From assembly GCA_024280295.1 (NCBI GenBank), contig JAJRQK010000024.1:1-32815 (forward strand): a stretch of DNA of 32,815 bases, given 5' to 3'. A program made the position numbers and the translations under genes. The DNA comes from Bacteroidota bacterium (GTDB lineage: Bacteria > Bacteroidota > Bacteroidia > Flavobacteriales_D > Crocinitomicaceae). Within the stretch, counting starts at the first letter, position 1. Each line of letters begins with the position of its first letter. This document shows positions 9,078-18,189 of this stretch, piece by piece. The notes under the pieces were generated by a model, which was not told where the DNA came from, did not search any database, and saw only the letters and a list, made by a program, of their open reading frames with translations.

Positions 9078-9247
9078 TCAATTTCAATAAAAACAAATTA
9101 TCAGCGATAATCTTAAGTATCTTTTTAACAAAGTAATACGCAGTTCAAAACCCATAAAAAGTAACATGTCTAGTCAAGAGTCGTATCCACACCCAACCAA
9201 AGACAAATTAGTTTCGTCTAAGAAATGGAACTGAATATTACACCGTA

Positions 9248-11926
9248 ATGATGAAAACTACCAGATTCATAGTCTTAGCAGGAATATTCCTATCTGTATC
9301 CCATTTGTCTATTGCTCAACGTGACAAAGAAGGAACTTACGTTGCCCCTGCAGGAAATACTGTTGTAAATACATACACATATCTCACTGCTAATGCAACC
9401 GCAGGCACTAACTCCATTATAGTTAATAGCAATGCTATGACTGGTGGAGTTTTCGGAGGAAATTTAGCACCTGGTGATCTAATTATGATCATTCAAATGC
9501 AAGGAACATCAATTGATGTCAATACAACACCAACCGTTTCTTGGGGAGGGAATTATACCGTACCTACAAGTTATTTCAATCCTATTTTCCCTGCTTTTTT
9601 TGGCGTGAATCCCGAAAACTGGGGTGGCGTTACTAATTACAATCAATCAGGATTGCATGAGCGTGTTGAAGTTCTGAGTGTATCTGGAGCTAATACAATC
9701 ACACTTAATTGTAATCTTATCAATTCTTATACATCAACAGGGCACGTTCAGGTTATTCGAATTCCAAGGTTTACTGATCTTACTGTTAATGCTGGAGCAA
9801 CAATAGAGCCAACACTTTGGAATGGGAACTCTGGCGGAGTTGTCGCTTTGGAAGTTAATGGCACACTTACTGTAAATGCTGGAGGATCAATTAGTGCATC
9901 TGCTTTTGGATTCAGAGGTGGACAGTTAGATCCTAATAGTTTGACAGCGACAGGTGATGTAACTCAAGTTCGGCATCTGGGATCTTTTGATAACCTTGAA
10001 GGATCTGAAAAAGGAGAGGGAGTAGCCGGTTATTATACCGAATATGATTTAATGTTTTCTCGATATGGAATTGGCGCACCTGCTACTGGCGGCGGAGGCG
10101 GTGGTTACCAAAACACAGGTGGCGGTGGTGGCTGTAATGTAATGGTTGGAGGCACATATACTGGACAAGGAAATCCACAAGGTTATACCGCAACATGGAA
10201 CCTAGAAGCTGCTGGTTTCGGTGGATCAACTTCTTCAGGAGGAGGTCGCGGTGGATATGCTTATTCTAATATTGATATGGATGCAACTGTTGTCGGACCT
10301 AGAAATAACCTTTGGGGAGGTGATGGCAGAAAAACAAATGGTGGCTTTGGAGGACACCCATTACCCTTTGTTGCAGACCGAGTTTGGTTCGGCGGTGGTG
10401 GAGGAGCTGGTGATCAAGATAGTGATGAAGGTGGTGCTGGAGGTAGAGGTGGTGGACTCGTATTTATGAATTTATATGGACCTATTGCAGGATCTGGAAC
10501 GATAGAAGCCAACGGAGAAGCTGGACAAAACAGTAATCCATCTGGTGCAACAGCAAGTCCTGGAAGTCCTCAAGTGGGAAATGATGGTGCAGGTGGCGGT
10601 GGTGCAGGTGGGTCGATTCATATAGTAAATGTCTCTCCATTCCCTGGAACAATGTTATTGGATGCTCATGGCGGTGATGGCGGTGATCAAGATGTTGGGT
10701 TCTATAATCCTGGACCGCCCTTCCCTACTCAAGCTGAAGAAGCAAGCGGACCTGGTGGATCTGGCTCTGGTGGATACATCCGAATTACTTCTGGTGCACC
10801 AGTTAAAAATGTGGTAGCTGGAGTTGGTGGGACAACAAACTCTTCTCACTTAACTGAATTCCCACCAAACGGAGCTACTGAAGGATCTGATGGATTTCCA
10901 TTTTTACCAGCTAACCCAGCTTTCAATATTATACTTTCAGATATAACTATTTGTGAAGGATCAACCGTTAACTTATCAGCAACGGTTTTCGGCACTCCTC
11001 TTGGCACTGTAACATGGTTTGATGCCATGGTTGGTGGCTCTGTTGTTACAACAGGGAATTCTTACTTAACCCCAGTACTTAATGCAACAACTACATACTG
11101 GGTTGGAACTTGTCCAGGATCATTTAGAGAACCAGTTACCGTTATTGTTACGCCAACTGATGATCCAAGTTATACTTATTCAGCTCCAAGTTTTTGTGTG
11201 TCTGACCCTAATCCTTCACCAACTGTTACGGGTTTAGCTGGAGGCACATTTACAAGTTCACCAGCTGGATTAACTATTAACAATGGAACCGGATTAATTA
11301 ACGTAAGCACATCAACCCCTGCATCCTATACGATTACTTATACAACTTCAGGACCTTGTCCGACCACAGCAACCTTCGGAATAACTATTGACCCTTGTCC
11401 ACTACCAATTGAATTGTATGATTTTTGGGGCAATTGTGAAAACTATCCTGTTCTGCATTGGCAAACTTCATCAGAATATGACAACGATTATTTTACACTT
11501 GAGCGATCATGCAACATGATTGATTATGAATTTGTTGCAATGATCAATGGACTTGCAAATAGTTCAACACTTACAGATTATATATACATGGACAATGATC
11601 GCGCCAATTGTAACGACCCAAAGTTATTTTATCGTTTGTCTCAGACTGATTTTAATGGTGTAAAGGAAATTGTTGGTCATGTAGCAACCAATTGCCGCCA
11701 GAACACAAACGAACCTTCGTTAGCAATGATGGATAAAACGTTTAGAATTCAATATGAAAATGATTTCGCTGTGAATGTATATTCAACCACGGGAAAATTG
11801 GTGTTCCAAGGAAATAGTTCTTCAGGAAAAATTCTGATCGATAAATCTGAGTATAGCGCAGGAGTTTACATTATTAGAATTGCGTCAGATCAAGTGTTCA
11901 CAAAAAGAGTAATGGTCTCGAATTAG
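9248..11926 (+). CDS. Large glycine-rich secreted protein with Ig-like domain and T9SS type A sorting domain
   Basis: 892 residues. Signal peptide to about residue 23 ('SHLSIAQ'); the start is ATG 9248 or the adjacent ATG 9251. Residues about 30-270 form a beta-rich region. Residues about 278-520 hold repeated glycine clusters ('ATGGGGGGYQNTGGGGG', 'GGGGGAGDQDSDEGGAGG', 'GAGGGGAGGSIHI'), a composition like that of the gliding-associated AgmC type of protein (resemblance only). An Ig-like domain follows at about 565-640 ('CEGSTVNLSA...TYWVG'), then a second beta domain, a 'PLPIELYDFWG' module shared with the first protein of this window, and the sorting domain ('AGVYIIRIASDQVFTKRVM'). Probably a surface or released structural protein; no enzyme motif is seen. 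Confidence 0.85.
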   Translation: MMKTTRFIVLAGIFLSVSHLSIAQRDKEGTYVAPAGNTVVNTYTYLTANATAGTNSIIVNSNAMTGGVFGGNLAPGDLIMIIQMQGTSIDVNTTPTVSWGGNYTVPTSYFNPIFPAFFGVNPENWGGVTNYNQSGLHERVEVLSVSGANTITLNCNLINSYTSTGHVQVIRIPRFTDLTVNAGATIEPTLWNGNSGGVVALEVNGTLTVNAGGSISASAFGFRGGQLDPNSLTATGDVTQVRHLGSFDNLEGSEKGEGVAGYYTEYDLMFSRYGIGAPATGGGGGGYQNTGGGGGCNVMVGGTYTGQGNPQGYTATWNLEAAGFGGSTSSGGGRGGYAYSNIDMDATVVGPRNNLWGGDGRKTNGGFGGHPLPFVADRVWFGGGGGAGDQDSDEGGAGGRGGGLVFMNLYGPIAGSGTIEANGEAGQNSNPSGATASPGSPQVGNDGAGGGGAGGSIHIVNVSPFPGTMLLDAHGGDGGDQDVGFYNPGPPFPTQAEEASGPGGSGSGGYIRITSGAPVKNVVAGVGGTTNSSHLTEFPPNGATEGSDGFPFLPANPAFNIILSDITICEGSTVNLSATVFGTPLGTVTWFDAMVGGSVVTTGNSYLTPVLNATTTYWVGTCPGSFREPVTVIVTPTDDPSYTYSAPSFCVSDPNPSPTVTGLAGGTFTSSPAGLTINNGTGLINVSTSTPASYTITYTTSGPCPTTATFGITIDPCPLPIELYDFWGNCENYPVLHWQTSSEYDNDYFTLERSCNMIDYEFVAMINGLANSSTLTDYIYMDNDRANCNDPKLFYRLSQTDFNGVKEIVGHVATNCRQNTNEPSLAMMDKTFRIQYENDFAVNVYSTTGKLVFQGNSSSGKILIDKSEYSAGVYIIRIASDQVFTKRVMVSN

Positions 11927-12029
11927 AAGTTGATTTTATCGAAATTGGAAATTGTACTATCTTTACTTAAAAACGACTACAATATATCAACCTATTACAC
12001 GTTTTTAGCGACATACTATTAATGAAAGC

Positions 12030-12719
12030 ATGAAAAATTACTTCTTACTTCTCGCTCTTGGCACTATTCTTTTATTAAATGGATGTAAGAAGAAGAATGC
12101 AGCCCCAGATTTCCACTATGAATATTTCGCATTGGAAGAAGGTCGTTATGTTATCTATGATGTAATGAATGTAGTTCATGATGATGGTGCTACAATCAAG
12201 CACGATACGACTTACTCCCAACTTAAAACTGTTTGGAAAGGTGAGTACATTGATAATCAAGGTCGAACAGCTCGTGAATTTTGGCGTTACACACGTGATT
12301 CTACGGCAGGGGTTTGGGTACTCAAAGATGTTTGGACAGGTATAATTGATGGAATTAGAGCAGAGCTAATCGAAGAAAATGAACGGGTTATTAAGTTGAT
12401 TTTTGCACCAACACTCCAAAAATTATGGAATGCAAATGCCTACAATCAACAAAGCGAATTAGAATGCTTCTATAGAGATATTCAGAGTGATACTACTATT
12501 AACAATATTAATTTCGACCCAACGGTAACGGTGGAGATTAAGACTCAAAACTCGTTAATTGATAGTGTTCATTTCTATGAAGTTTATGCTGAAAATATTG
12601 GTTTGATCTATAAGCATAAACGAGATGTCCATTTTCAATACGATACACTTGCACAAACTTGGTTTCTAGATCAAGGTACAGAGCTTTATTACGAGTACAT
12701 ATCAAGTGGAATTGAATAG
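12030..12719 (+). CDS. Uncharacterised lipoprotein
   Basis: 229 residues. A type II signal peptide with lipobox 'LLNGC' (Cys 19) is followed by KKK, then a soluble beta-rich domain with many aromatic residues ('EYFALEEGRYVIYDVMNVVH', 'REFWRYTRD', 'YYEYISSGIE'). The protein should be lipid-anchored in the cell envelope. I do not recognise the family. It stands alone between the glycine-rich T9SS gene (103 bp upstream) and secDF (272 bp downstream), same strand. Confidence 0.8.
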   Translation: MKNYFLLLALGTILLLNGCKKKNAAPDFHYEYFALEEGRYVIYDVMNVVHDDGATIKHDTTYSQLKTVWKGEYIDNQGRTAREFWRYTRDSTAGVWVLKDVWTGIIDGIRAELIEENERVIKLIFAPTLQKLWNANAYNQQSELECFYRDIQSDTTINNINFDPTVTVEIKTQNSLIDSVHFYEVYAENIGLIYKHKRDVHFQYDTLAQTWFLDQGTELYYEYISSGIE

Positions 12720-12750
12720 GTTAAGTTGATATCTCTTCCCTGAAAAAGAC

Positions 12751-12765
12751 TTGCTAACTTAGCAA
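12751..12765. promoter_or_regulatory. Palindrome TTGCTAA-C-TTAGCAA before secDF
   Basis: Perfect 7-bp arms around a single C, 32 bp after the lipoprotein stop and 176 bp before the secDF promoter. It may be part of a weak terminator or a protein site; no T-run follows directly. Nothing else is seen in the remaining 12720-12926 gap. Confidence 0.3.
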
Positions 12766-12926
12766 ATAGAGACAATTTCAACTTTTTTATAATTTATTCA
12801 ATCATCAATTTTCAAATAGAACGGATTTAAATATTCCCAATTGATGACCTTAGCCCTTGATTACTAGTCATTTCTTGAAAAGTAGTACAAACTCTTAATT
12901 CTATCAAATAAGAATCGACGAATCTA

Positions 12927-12957
12927 TTGACTTTAAGAAAGGATTCAGCTATATTTG
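12927..12957 (+). promoter_or_regulatory. Promoter of secDF (TTG-N20-TATATTTG)
   Basis: TTG at 12927-12929 and TATATTTG at 12950-12957 with a 20-bp spacer exactly fit the Bacteroidota sigma factor consensus. The ATG of secDF lies 34 bp downstream of the -7 box. Confidence 0.75.
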
Positions 12958-12991
12958 CGGGCTTGAATAATACACTAAACTAATTTACGAA

Positions 12992-15900
12992 ATGCGTAAT
13001 AAAGGATTTTTTTGGTTTCTAACAATTTTACTGACTGTAGTATGTATCTATCAACTGTCTTTCACATGGGTTTCTAGCTCTGTTGAGAAGAAAGCTGAAA
13101 AGGAAGCGCAAGCTAGAGTTAATGATGAGTGGGCAGGCAGAGATGGAGCGGATTCGCTTTATTTGCCAAATGGAACTGCTGTAAGTTATGATGATTCTGA
13201 AGCAAAAGAGCTTGCAAAAGCTGCTTACGTGAATGACATCCTAAAATCTAAAGCAGAAACTCCAGTATACCCATTGTTTGGATCAACATTTAAAGATGTA
13301 AAGAAACGAAGTCTTGCTCTTGGGCTTGACCTTGTGGGGGGAATGAGTGTCACACTCGAAGTCTCAATGCCTGAACTGCTGGCTAGTTATGCTAGAAACA
13401 TCAAAGAACTCGATTTTAAAAGAGTTTATACTGCAGCTAAGGATGATTATGACGAAAACGGAGGTGAATTTGTAGATATTTTCGCGGGGAAATATGACGA
13501 AATCATCAAGGATGATAAAATGGTGAAGTTATTCGCTATTGCTGACATCGATGAACTCGGAATTAAATCTACGAATCAAGATGTGGTTGATTTCTTAAGC
13601 TCACAAGAGGCAAAAGCAATGGATGGAGTTGAGGAAATAATGAACCGCCGTATCAACCAATTCGGTGTTGCACAACCAAACATTCAAAAAGATCCAGCGA
13701 ACAATCGATTATATATCGAACTTCCTGGTGTAATGGATGAAAAGACTGTGGCTGAGAAGTTAAAGTCAACTGCAAACCTTCAGTTCTTCGAAACCTACCG
13801 ATTCGGAGTTGATTTCGATGCTCAATGGGAAGCTATTGTAACAACTGCTGCTCAACCTGAAAGAATAGAAACAGAAATAGTCGCTGTAGTTGATTCTTCT
13901 GACACAAATTCATTAGCTGGAGATGTTATTCCAGGTCCAAGTGATCCTGACTCAGCCGATACAGGAAAACAAGATATACAAGAACTGACATCATTATCTG
14001 GGAGTAGCCTAGATAATACAAGTGAAGATGGAAATCAAGGACTTCGCGAATTAGTTCTAAGAATTGATGAAACGCGTTTATTCGTGAGAAGTGAGGATCG
14101 TGGTCAAGTTGAAAAACTGCTGAATCGAAAAGACGTTATAAACGTGTTTAACGATAACCTAAAGTTGATGTGGGGTGCATCCATGGAAAAATTAAATGAC
14201 GAAATTGGTCTCGGTTATTTCTTGTACCCATGTAAAGTTCCAGAGAGTGGTAAAGCACTTGTTGGAGGTAAAGATATAAAGTCTGCTTCACGTGATTATG
14301 ATCAACAAGATGGAGAAATCGCAGTAAGCATTCGAATGACAACGGAAGGAGCAGATAAATGGGCACAAATGACAGAAGAGAATGTCAACCAACTTATCGC
14401 AATTACCATGGATAACGTTGTGTACAGTGCACCAAATGTAAATGGTCCTATTCGTGATGGAAACACACAAATTAGTGGATCATTCAATGTTCAAGAAGCT
14501 GATGACCTCTCTGGATTACTTAATGGAGGAGCACTTCCTGCACCATGTGTGATTAAAGAACAAACAAAAGTAGGACCTACAATTGGAGCAGCGAACTCTA
14601 AAGCTGGTTTAATGTCTTTCGCAATTGCATTAGTTCTTGTATTCATTTACATGATTTTCTACTACGGAAAAGCGGGGATCGTTGCTGATATTGCTCTTAT
14701 CGCTAACATCCTATTCTTATTCGGATCGCTTGCATCATTTGGAGCGGTGTTAACACTTGCCGGAATTGCAGGTATCGTTCTTACAATTGGTATGGCGGTA
14801 GATGCGAACGTACTTATATTTGAAAGAATACGAGAAGAACAAGCAAACGGTAAAGACTTGAAATCTGCCGTTGATACTGGATTTAAGAAAGCGCTTTCTT
14901 CAATCATTGATGCCAACGTGACAACTATGTTAACAGCGATTGTACTGAAAACATTTGGATCTGGTCCTATCGAATCTTTCGCGACAACCTTAATCATCGG
15001 TATTTTCACTTCTGTATTTGCAGCTCTTGTGATTACACGATTAGTGATTAATATGTGGTTAAAGCGAGCAGGCACAATCAACTTTGAGTCTAAATTCACG
15101 AAAAATGCATTCAAAAATTTCAATTTCAACTTTGTTGGAAATCGTAAGAAATACTATACGATCTCTGGAATATTAATTGTTGGAGGAATTATAGCAATCG
15201 CATTTAGAGGATTGAATCCTAGTGTTGAATTCTCTGGTGGACGTACATTTGGTGTTAAATTTGAGAAGTCAACAGAGGGAAAACAAGACATCATTAAAAA
15301 TGCACTTATCGCGGACTTCGTTGAAGAAGATGGGAAAATTGCATCAGTAGAAACTAAAACGAAAGCAAATAGCTTCTACTTAGAGATTTCAACAAACTAC
15401 AAGCGAAAGAACGAAAATGCGAATGAGGAAGTTAAAGAAGAACTTCTTGCAAGCTTAAGTAAATTAGAAGATCAAGTTGGAAAAGCTTCGGTAAAAGAAT
15501 CTCGAAGTGTCTCGCCAACTGTTTCGAAAGAACTGATGTCATCCTCCATGATTGCAATTATACTTTCGCTGGTAATCATCTTTGCTTACATCTTAATTCG
15601 ATTCGGAAGATGGCAATACTCAACAGGAGCAATTGTTGCCATGATGCACGATGTTACTTTAGTGCTTGCAGTATTTGCAATTTTCCATGGTATTCTTCCA
15701 TTCAATATGGATATCGATCAAGCATTCATCGCAGCCATACTAACGGTAATTGGTTATTCGATAAATGATACCGTGATTGTATTTGATAGAATTCGCGAGA
15801 ATCTAAAAACATTTAAAGGTCAGGATGAAACATCTACAATTAACAGAGCCCTAAACTCTACTCTTTCTCGTACCATCAATACATCGATGACAACGTTTAT

Positions 15901-16102
15901 TGTTTTGCTAATGATCTTCATCTTCGGTGGAGCTGCAATTAAAGGATTTATCTTTGCCTTGATGATCGGTGTTATCGTTGGAACATACTCTTCTGTATGT
16001 ATCGCGACTCCAATCCTAATCGACTTTTCAAGAAGAACGAAAACGGATTTGAAAGACAAAGAAAAAGAAGTTAAAACTGACGAGGCTGTTTTGGTAGGCT
16101 AA
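12992..16102 (+). CDS. secDF: Protein translocase subunit SecDF (fused)
   Basis: 1036 residues, the usual length for the Bacteroidota SecD-SecF fusion. It uses proton motive force to pull exported proteins through SecYEG at the inner membrane. SecD part: TM1 at 7-27, the motif 'LGLDLVGGMSV' near 111-121 (the common Arg or Lys after LDL is Val here), the large P1 periplasmic domain, then five helices at about 540-690 with 'GIVLTIGMAVDANVLIFERI'. SecF part: TM near 718-738, 'EFSGGRTFGVKF', a periplasmic loop, then helices at about 848-1010 with 'VIGYSINDTVIVFDRIREN'. Residues about 290-350 are an acidic, Ser/Asp-rich insert. It has its own promoter and terminator, so it is a single-gene unit. 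In this window it also serves the many Sec-dependent T9SS cargo proteins. Confidence 0.97.
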   Translation: MRNKGFFWFLTILLTVVCIYQLSFTWVSSSVEKKAEKEAQARVNDEWAGRDGADSLYLPNGTAVSYDDSEAKELAKAAYVNDILKSKAETPVYPLFGSTFKDVKKRSLALGLDLVGGMSVTLEVSMPELLASYARNIKELDFKRVYTAAKDDYDENGGEFVDIFAGKYDEIIKDDKMVKLFAIADIDELGIKSTNQDVVDFLSSQEAKAMDGVEEIMNRRINQFGVAQPNIQKDPANNRLYIELPGVMDEKTVAEKLKSTANLQFFETYRFGVDFDAQWEAIVTTAAQPERIETEIVAVVDSSDTNSLAGDVIPGPSDPDSADTGKQDIQELTSLSGSSLDNTSEDGNQGLRELVLRIDETRLFVRSEDRGQVEKLLNRKDVINVFNDNLKLMWGASMEKLNDEIGLGYFLYPCKVPESGKALVGGKDIKSASRDYDQQDGEIAVSIRMTTEGADKWAQMTEENVNQLIAITMDNVVYSAPNVNGPIRDGNTQISGSFNVQEADDLSGLLNGGALPAPCVIKEQTKVGPTIGAANSKAGLMSFAIALVLVFIYMIFYYGKAGIVADIALIANILFLFGSLASFGAVLTLAGIAGIVLTIGMAVDANVLIFERIREEQANGKDLKSAVDTGFKKALSSIIDANVTTMLTAIVLKTFGSGPIESFATTLIIGIFTSVFAALVITRLVINMWLKRAGTINFESKFTKNAFKNFNFNFVGNRKKYYTISGILIVGGIIAIAFRGLNPSVEFSGGRTFGVKFEKSTEGKQDIIKNALIADFVEEDGKIASVETKTKANSFYLEISTNYKRKNENANEEVKEELLASLSKLEDQVGKASVKESRSVSPTVSKELMSSSMIAIILSLVIIFAYILIRFGRWQYSTGAIVAMMHDVTLVLAVFAIFHGILPFNMDIDQAFIAAILTVIGYSINDTVIVFDRIRENLKTFKGQDETSTINRALNSTLSRTINTSMTTFIVLLMIFIFGGAAIKGFIFALMIGVIVGTYSSVCIATPILIDFSRRTKTDLKDKEKEVKTDEAVLVG

Positions 16103-16130
16103 GGTCTAAAAAACAACCTAAAAACATATT

Positions 16131-16160
16131 AGCCGCTTCGTTTATACGGAGCGGCTTTTT
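16131..16160 (+). terminator. Rho-independent terminator of secDF
   Basis: A 10-bp stem (AGCCGCTTCG / CGGAGCGGCT, one T-G pair) with loop TTTATA and a TTTTT tail, 28 bp after the secDF stop. Confidence 0.92.
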
Positions 16161-16269
16161 AATGCTCAATTTATTCTTTAAATAGGATAGTCAATTAAAG
16201 TATAAGACACATCAATTATTCGCATAGTTCATTTGATCCCCTTTAATCTGTAAACAAATCAATAGAATT

Positions 16270-16398
16270 ATGGAAGTACAAGAGAACCAACCAGGTAAAC
16301 CAGCTAAGAATGTCTATATAGAAAGGTTTAATCGAATTTTTAGAGAAGATGTACTGGATGCATTAGCTAAAAACTCACTTTTCCAGGTCGTTATTTGA
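16270..16398 (+). pseudogene. Fragment of IS3-family transposase OrfB (integrase core)
   Basis: 42 codons from ATG to TGA. 'QPGKPAKNVYIERFNRIF' followed by 'REDVLDA' is the conserved C-terminal integrase stretch of IS3-family OrfB, including the catalytic Glu of the DDE triad (in YIERFNR). The OrfB match ends at about 16363; the last codons are the reverse strand of orfA. The two upstream catalytic Asp residues and the rest of the protein are lost. Confidence 0.75.
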
Positions 16399-16514
16399 TT
16401 TGCATGGATTTCATACTTACTCGATAACTCCTGCATCGTTATACGTTCCTTTAACGCTTCAAGCACAACCTTGGACTTGAATGCAGCACTGAATTTTCTT
16501 CTTGTCTTTTTCAT
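16314..16514 (-). pseudogene. IS3-family OrfA (transposase_8 HTH), truncated
   Basis: 66 residues. 'MKKTRRKFSAAFKSKVVLEA', then 'HANQITTWKSEFLANASS', is the N-terminal helix-turn-helix protein of IS3-type elements, intact to about residue 50. The tail after 'NASS' is antisense orfB sequence rather than the leucine-zipper end of OrfA. No -1 frameshift partner orfB follows in the same direction. Confidence 0.75.
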
Positions 16515-16538
16515 ATTTTCAACTGTTAAATTTACACT

Positions 16539-16839
16539 TTAATCAGTTGTCTTAAATTTGGGGAGTACTATACTGTTGTCCACATCCATACTTTGATGCA
16601 ATATTCTAATGACTTTCATGTTTTTTTCGTCATACAGTCGATAGAAAACTAGATAAGATTTTATTTTCACTGATCTATATCCTTCTCGAGCATGCTCCAT
16701 TGACTTTCCATTGTAGAAATTTATTTTAAGATGCTCAATTTCGTCAATGATTAAAAGCGTAGTATCGGTCCGCTTGACCTGCTGATCACTTATGATAAGT
16801 ATACACCCAAATTTTCTCAAGATCTTCTAGTGCTTCAAT
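16539..16839 (-). pseudogene. ParE/RelE-family toxin remnant (stop codon and frameshift)
   Basis: In the minus direction the frame begins with 'EALEDLEKIWVYTYHK', then TGA at 16788-16786 where a conserved Trp (TGG) is expected, then 'SAGQADRYYA'. One extra base in the AAAA run at 16753-16756 (TTTT on the coding strand) shifts the frame, and the rest continues as 'LIIDEIEHLKINFYNGKSME', 'REGYRSVKIKSYLVFYRLYD', 'VIRILHQSMDV'. Removing the extra T and restoring TGG rebuilds a normal ParE of about 90 residues, apart from its first codons. ParE toxins inhibit DNA gyrase and normally follow a ParD antitoxin gene; none is present. The start is gone: the frame abuts the Dph6-like stub. The downstream half alone is an open frame of 93 codons but would not make the fold. 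Confidence 0.8.
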
Positions 16840-17011
16840 TTACTTGACTAAGAGTTTTTTTCTTAGACCATGTATCGATACACGATTTTGGTGTGAATTA
16901 ATAGAAGTGACTAAGTGTTCGACATCAAATTCATTTTCTTTCAGTATTATGATAGAGTGCAAGAGCAGAATCCTTGCCAGAACTCCAATTGAAGTAAATC
17001 AGTTTCGCCAT
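16840..17011 (-). pseudogene. N-terminal stub of a Dph6-like PP-loop ATPase (diphthine--ammonia ligase family)
   Basis: The ATG at 17011 lies 3 bp after the stop of the class V aminotransferase, as in an operon. It encodes 'YFNWSSGKDSALALYH', the PP-loop (SGGKDS-type) ATP-binding motif of the adenine nucleotide alpha-hydrolase family. An extra base at 16948 then shifts the frame, and the next frame continues with 'ILKENEFDVEHLVTSINS' and 'NRVSIHGLRKKLL', the expected second block of this family. A TAA (16842-16840) follows where Gln is usual, and the remaining two thirds are missing, replaced by the parE remnant. The gene is dead; both lesions look like single-base events plus one deletion. 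Confidence 0.78.
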
Positions 17012-17014
17012 TAA

Positions 17015-18178
17015 TTAGTGTAATTTTATCATTCCTTTCGAGATGATTTCTTTCAATGAATTTGACAGGAAGTCTATGTCATCTTGTTCAATATAAACTT
17101 GTGTGGATAATCTCAGAAATACCTGATCCCTAAGTTTGAAAACTGGAATTTCTATTTTATAGTCATTGTATAAGATGGTTTTTAACTGTAATGGATCATT
17201 AATAGGAACAGGAACACTACAAATTTGTCCTAGAAACTCACTTGTTACTGGGACAATCGGATTTGTTTCAAAAATATCACAAAGAGGTTGATAATTCGTT
17301 AGGATATCTTGTTTACATTTTGATGATACTTCCTCCCAGTTATTGTCATTGAGATATTTAATAGCTGTGGGAATTGTTAGAAAAGCGGAATAATCTCTTG
17401 TGCCTTGAAGCTGGTGGTAGTCTAAAAATTTCGATTTTCCAGGGGTATCAGCATTGTAGCCCCAACTGATTAATAATGGATCAAACTGGTCTTGAATTTC
17501 ACGTGAGACATACAAAAATGAGCATCCTTTCGGAGTTAACATCCATTTATGACAAGCCCCAGTGTAGATGTCGGCTTTCAATTTTGATAAATCTAAAGGA
17601 ATATGACCTGGGACATGAGCGCCATCTACAATTGTGATTAAACCAAGTTCCTTCGCTCGTTCACAAATTTCTTTTACAGGAAATATAGTTGCTGTTGTAC
17701 TTGTAATATGACTAATAAATATTGCTTTCGTTTTGTGTGTATAGCCTTTCCAAAATTTTTCAATGAATTCTTCCTTTGAAGTTAAGGGAATTGGAATTTC
17801 TTGTCGAACGTATTTAGCTCCAGATTTCTTGCAGTAATAGTCCCATGTTCGGTCAAGAGCACCGTATTCATGGTTTGTAGCTAAAACTTCATCCCATGGA
17901 CTTAAATTCAAACTTTTTGCAATGATATTGATTGAATAGGAGGGATTCATTGTCATCACCACATCATCGGGGTCGCAATTTATGTATTCCGCAAGGGCTG
18001 ACTTTGATTTTTGAAGTTGTGCGGTTCCATCATGGATGAAAAATTGGACAGGATCGCGTTCAAGTGCTAATTGCCATTTTTGATAGTCTTCAAAGATAGG
18101 TTTTGGACACGCTCCAAATGATCCATGATTCAAATGGCGGTAGTTAGGATTGAGAAGAAAATCGTCTTTTAATGACAT
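17015..18178 (-). CDS. Class V PLP-dependent aminotransferase, isopenicillin N epimerase-like
   Basis: 387 residues from ATG 18178 (a TTG 9 bp upstream would add three residues). It opens with 'YRHLNHGSFGACP', typical of the isopenicillin-N-epimerase-like branch. PLP-site residues: Asp 185 and His 188 in 'VDGAHVPG', and the Schiff-base Lys 211 in 'TGACHKWM'. Family members act on amino acids or small amines by racemisation, desulfuration or lyase chemistry; the substrate cannot be read here. It begins 11 bp after the stop of the AAA+ ATPase gene, so the two are very likely cotranscribed. The next gene of the run (Dph6-like) is broken. Confidence 0.88.
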   Translation of the reverse strand: MSLKDDFLLNPNYRHLNHGSFGACPKPIFEDYQKWQLALERDPVQFFIHDGTAQLQKSKSALAEYINCDPDDVVMTMNPSYSINIIAKSLNLSPWDEVLATNHEYGALDRTWDYYCKKSGAKYVRQEIPIPLTSKEEFIEKFWKGYTHKTKAIFISHITSTTATIFPVKEICERAKELGLITIVDGAHVPGHIPLDLSKLKADIYTGACHKWMLTPKGCSFLYVSREIQDQFDPLLISWGYNADTPGKSKFLDYHQLQGTRDYSAFLTIPTAIKYLNDNNWEEVSSKCKQDILTNYQPLCDIFETNPIVPVTSEFLGQICSVPVPINDPLQLKTILYNDYKIEIPVFKLRDQVFLRLSTQVYIEQDDIDFLSNSLKEIISKGMIKLH

Positions 18179-18189
18179 AAAAAACAATG

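Larger units (their letters stand above)
16237..16540. mobile_element. Rearranged remnant of an IS3-family insertion sequence
   Basis: A plus-strand piece of the transposase integrase core (orfB) runs head-on into a minus-strand orfA. In an intact IS3 element both lie on the same strand, orfA before orfB. The pieces join at about 16356-16366, at a GGATGCAT that fits both frames, which suggests an inversion or deletion at a short microhomology. The right edge near 16540 may hold an old terminal inverted repeat; the left end and most of orfB are missing. The element cannot be active. Confidence 0.75.

Noticed and set aside
14662-15129. 155-codon minus-strand open frame inside secDF
   Set aside because: It lies wholly antisense to the conserved SecD/SecF helices, and its translation has no recognisable domain; codon structure of secDF explains it.
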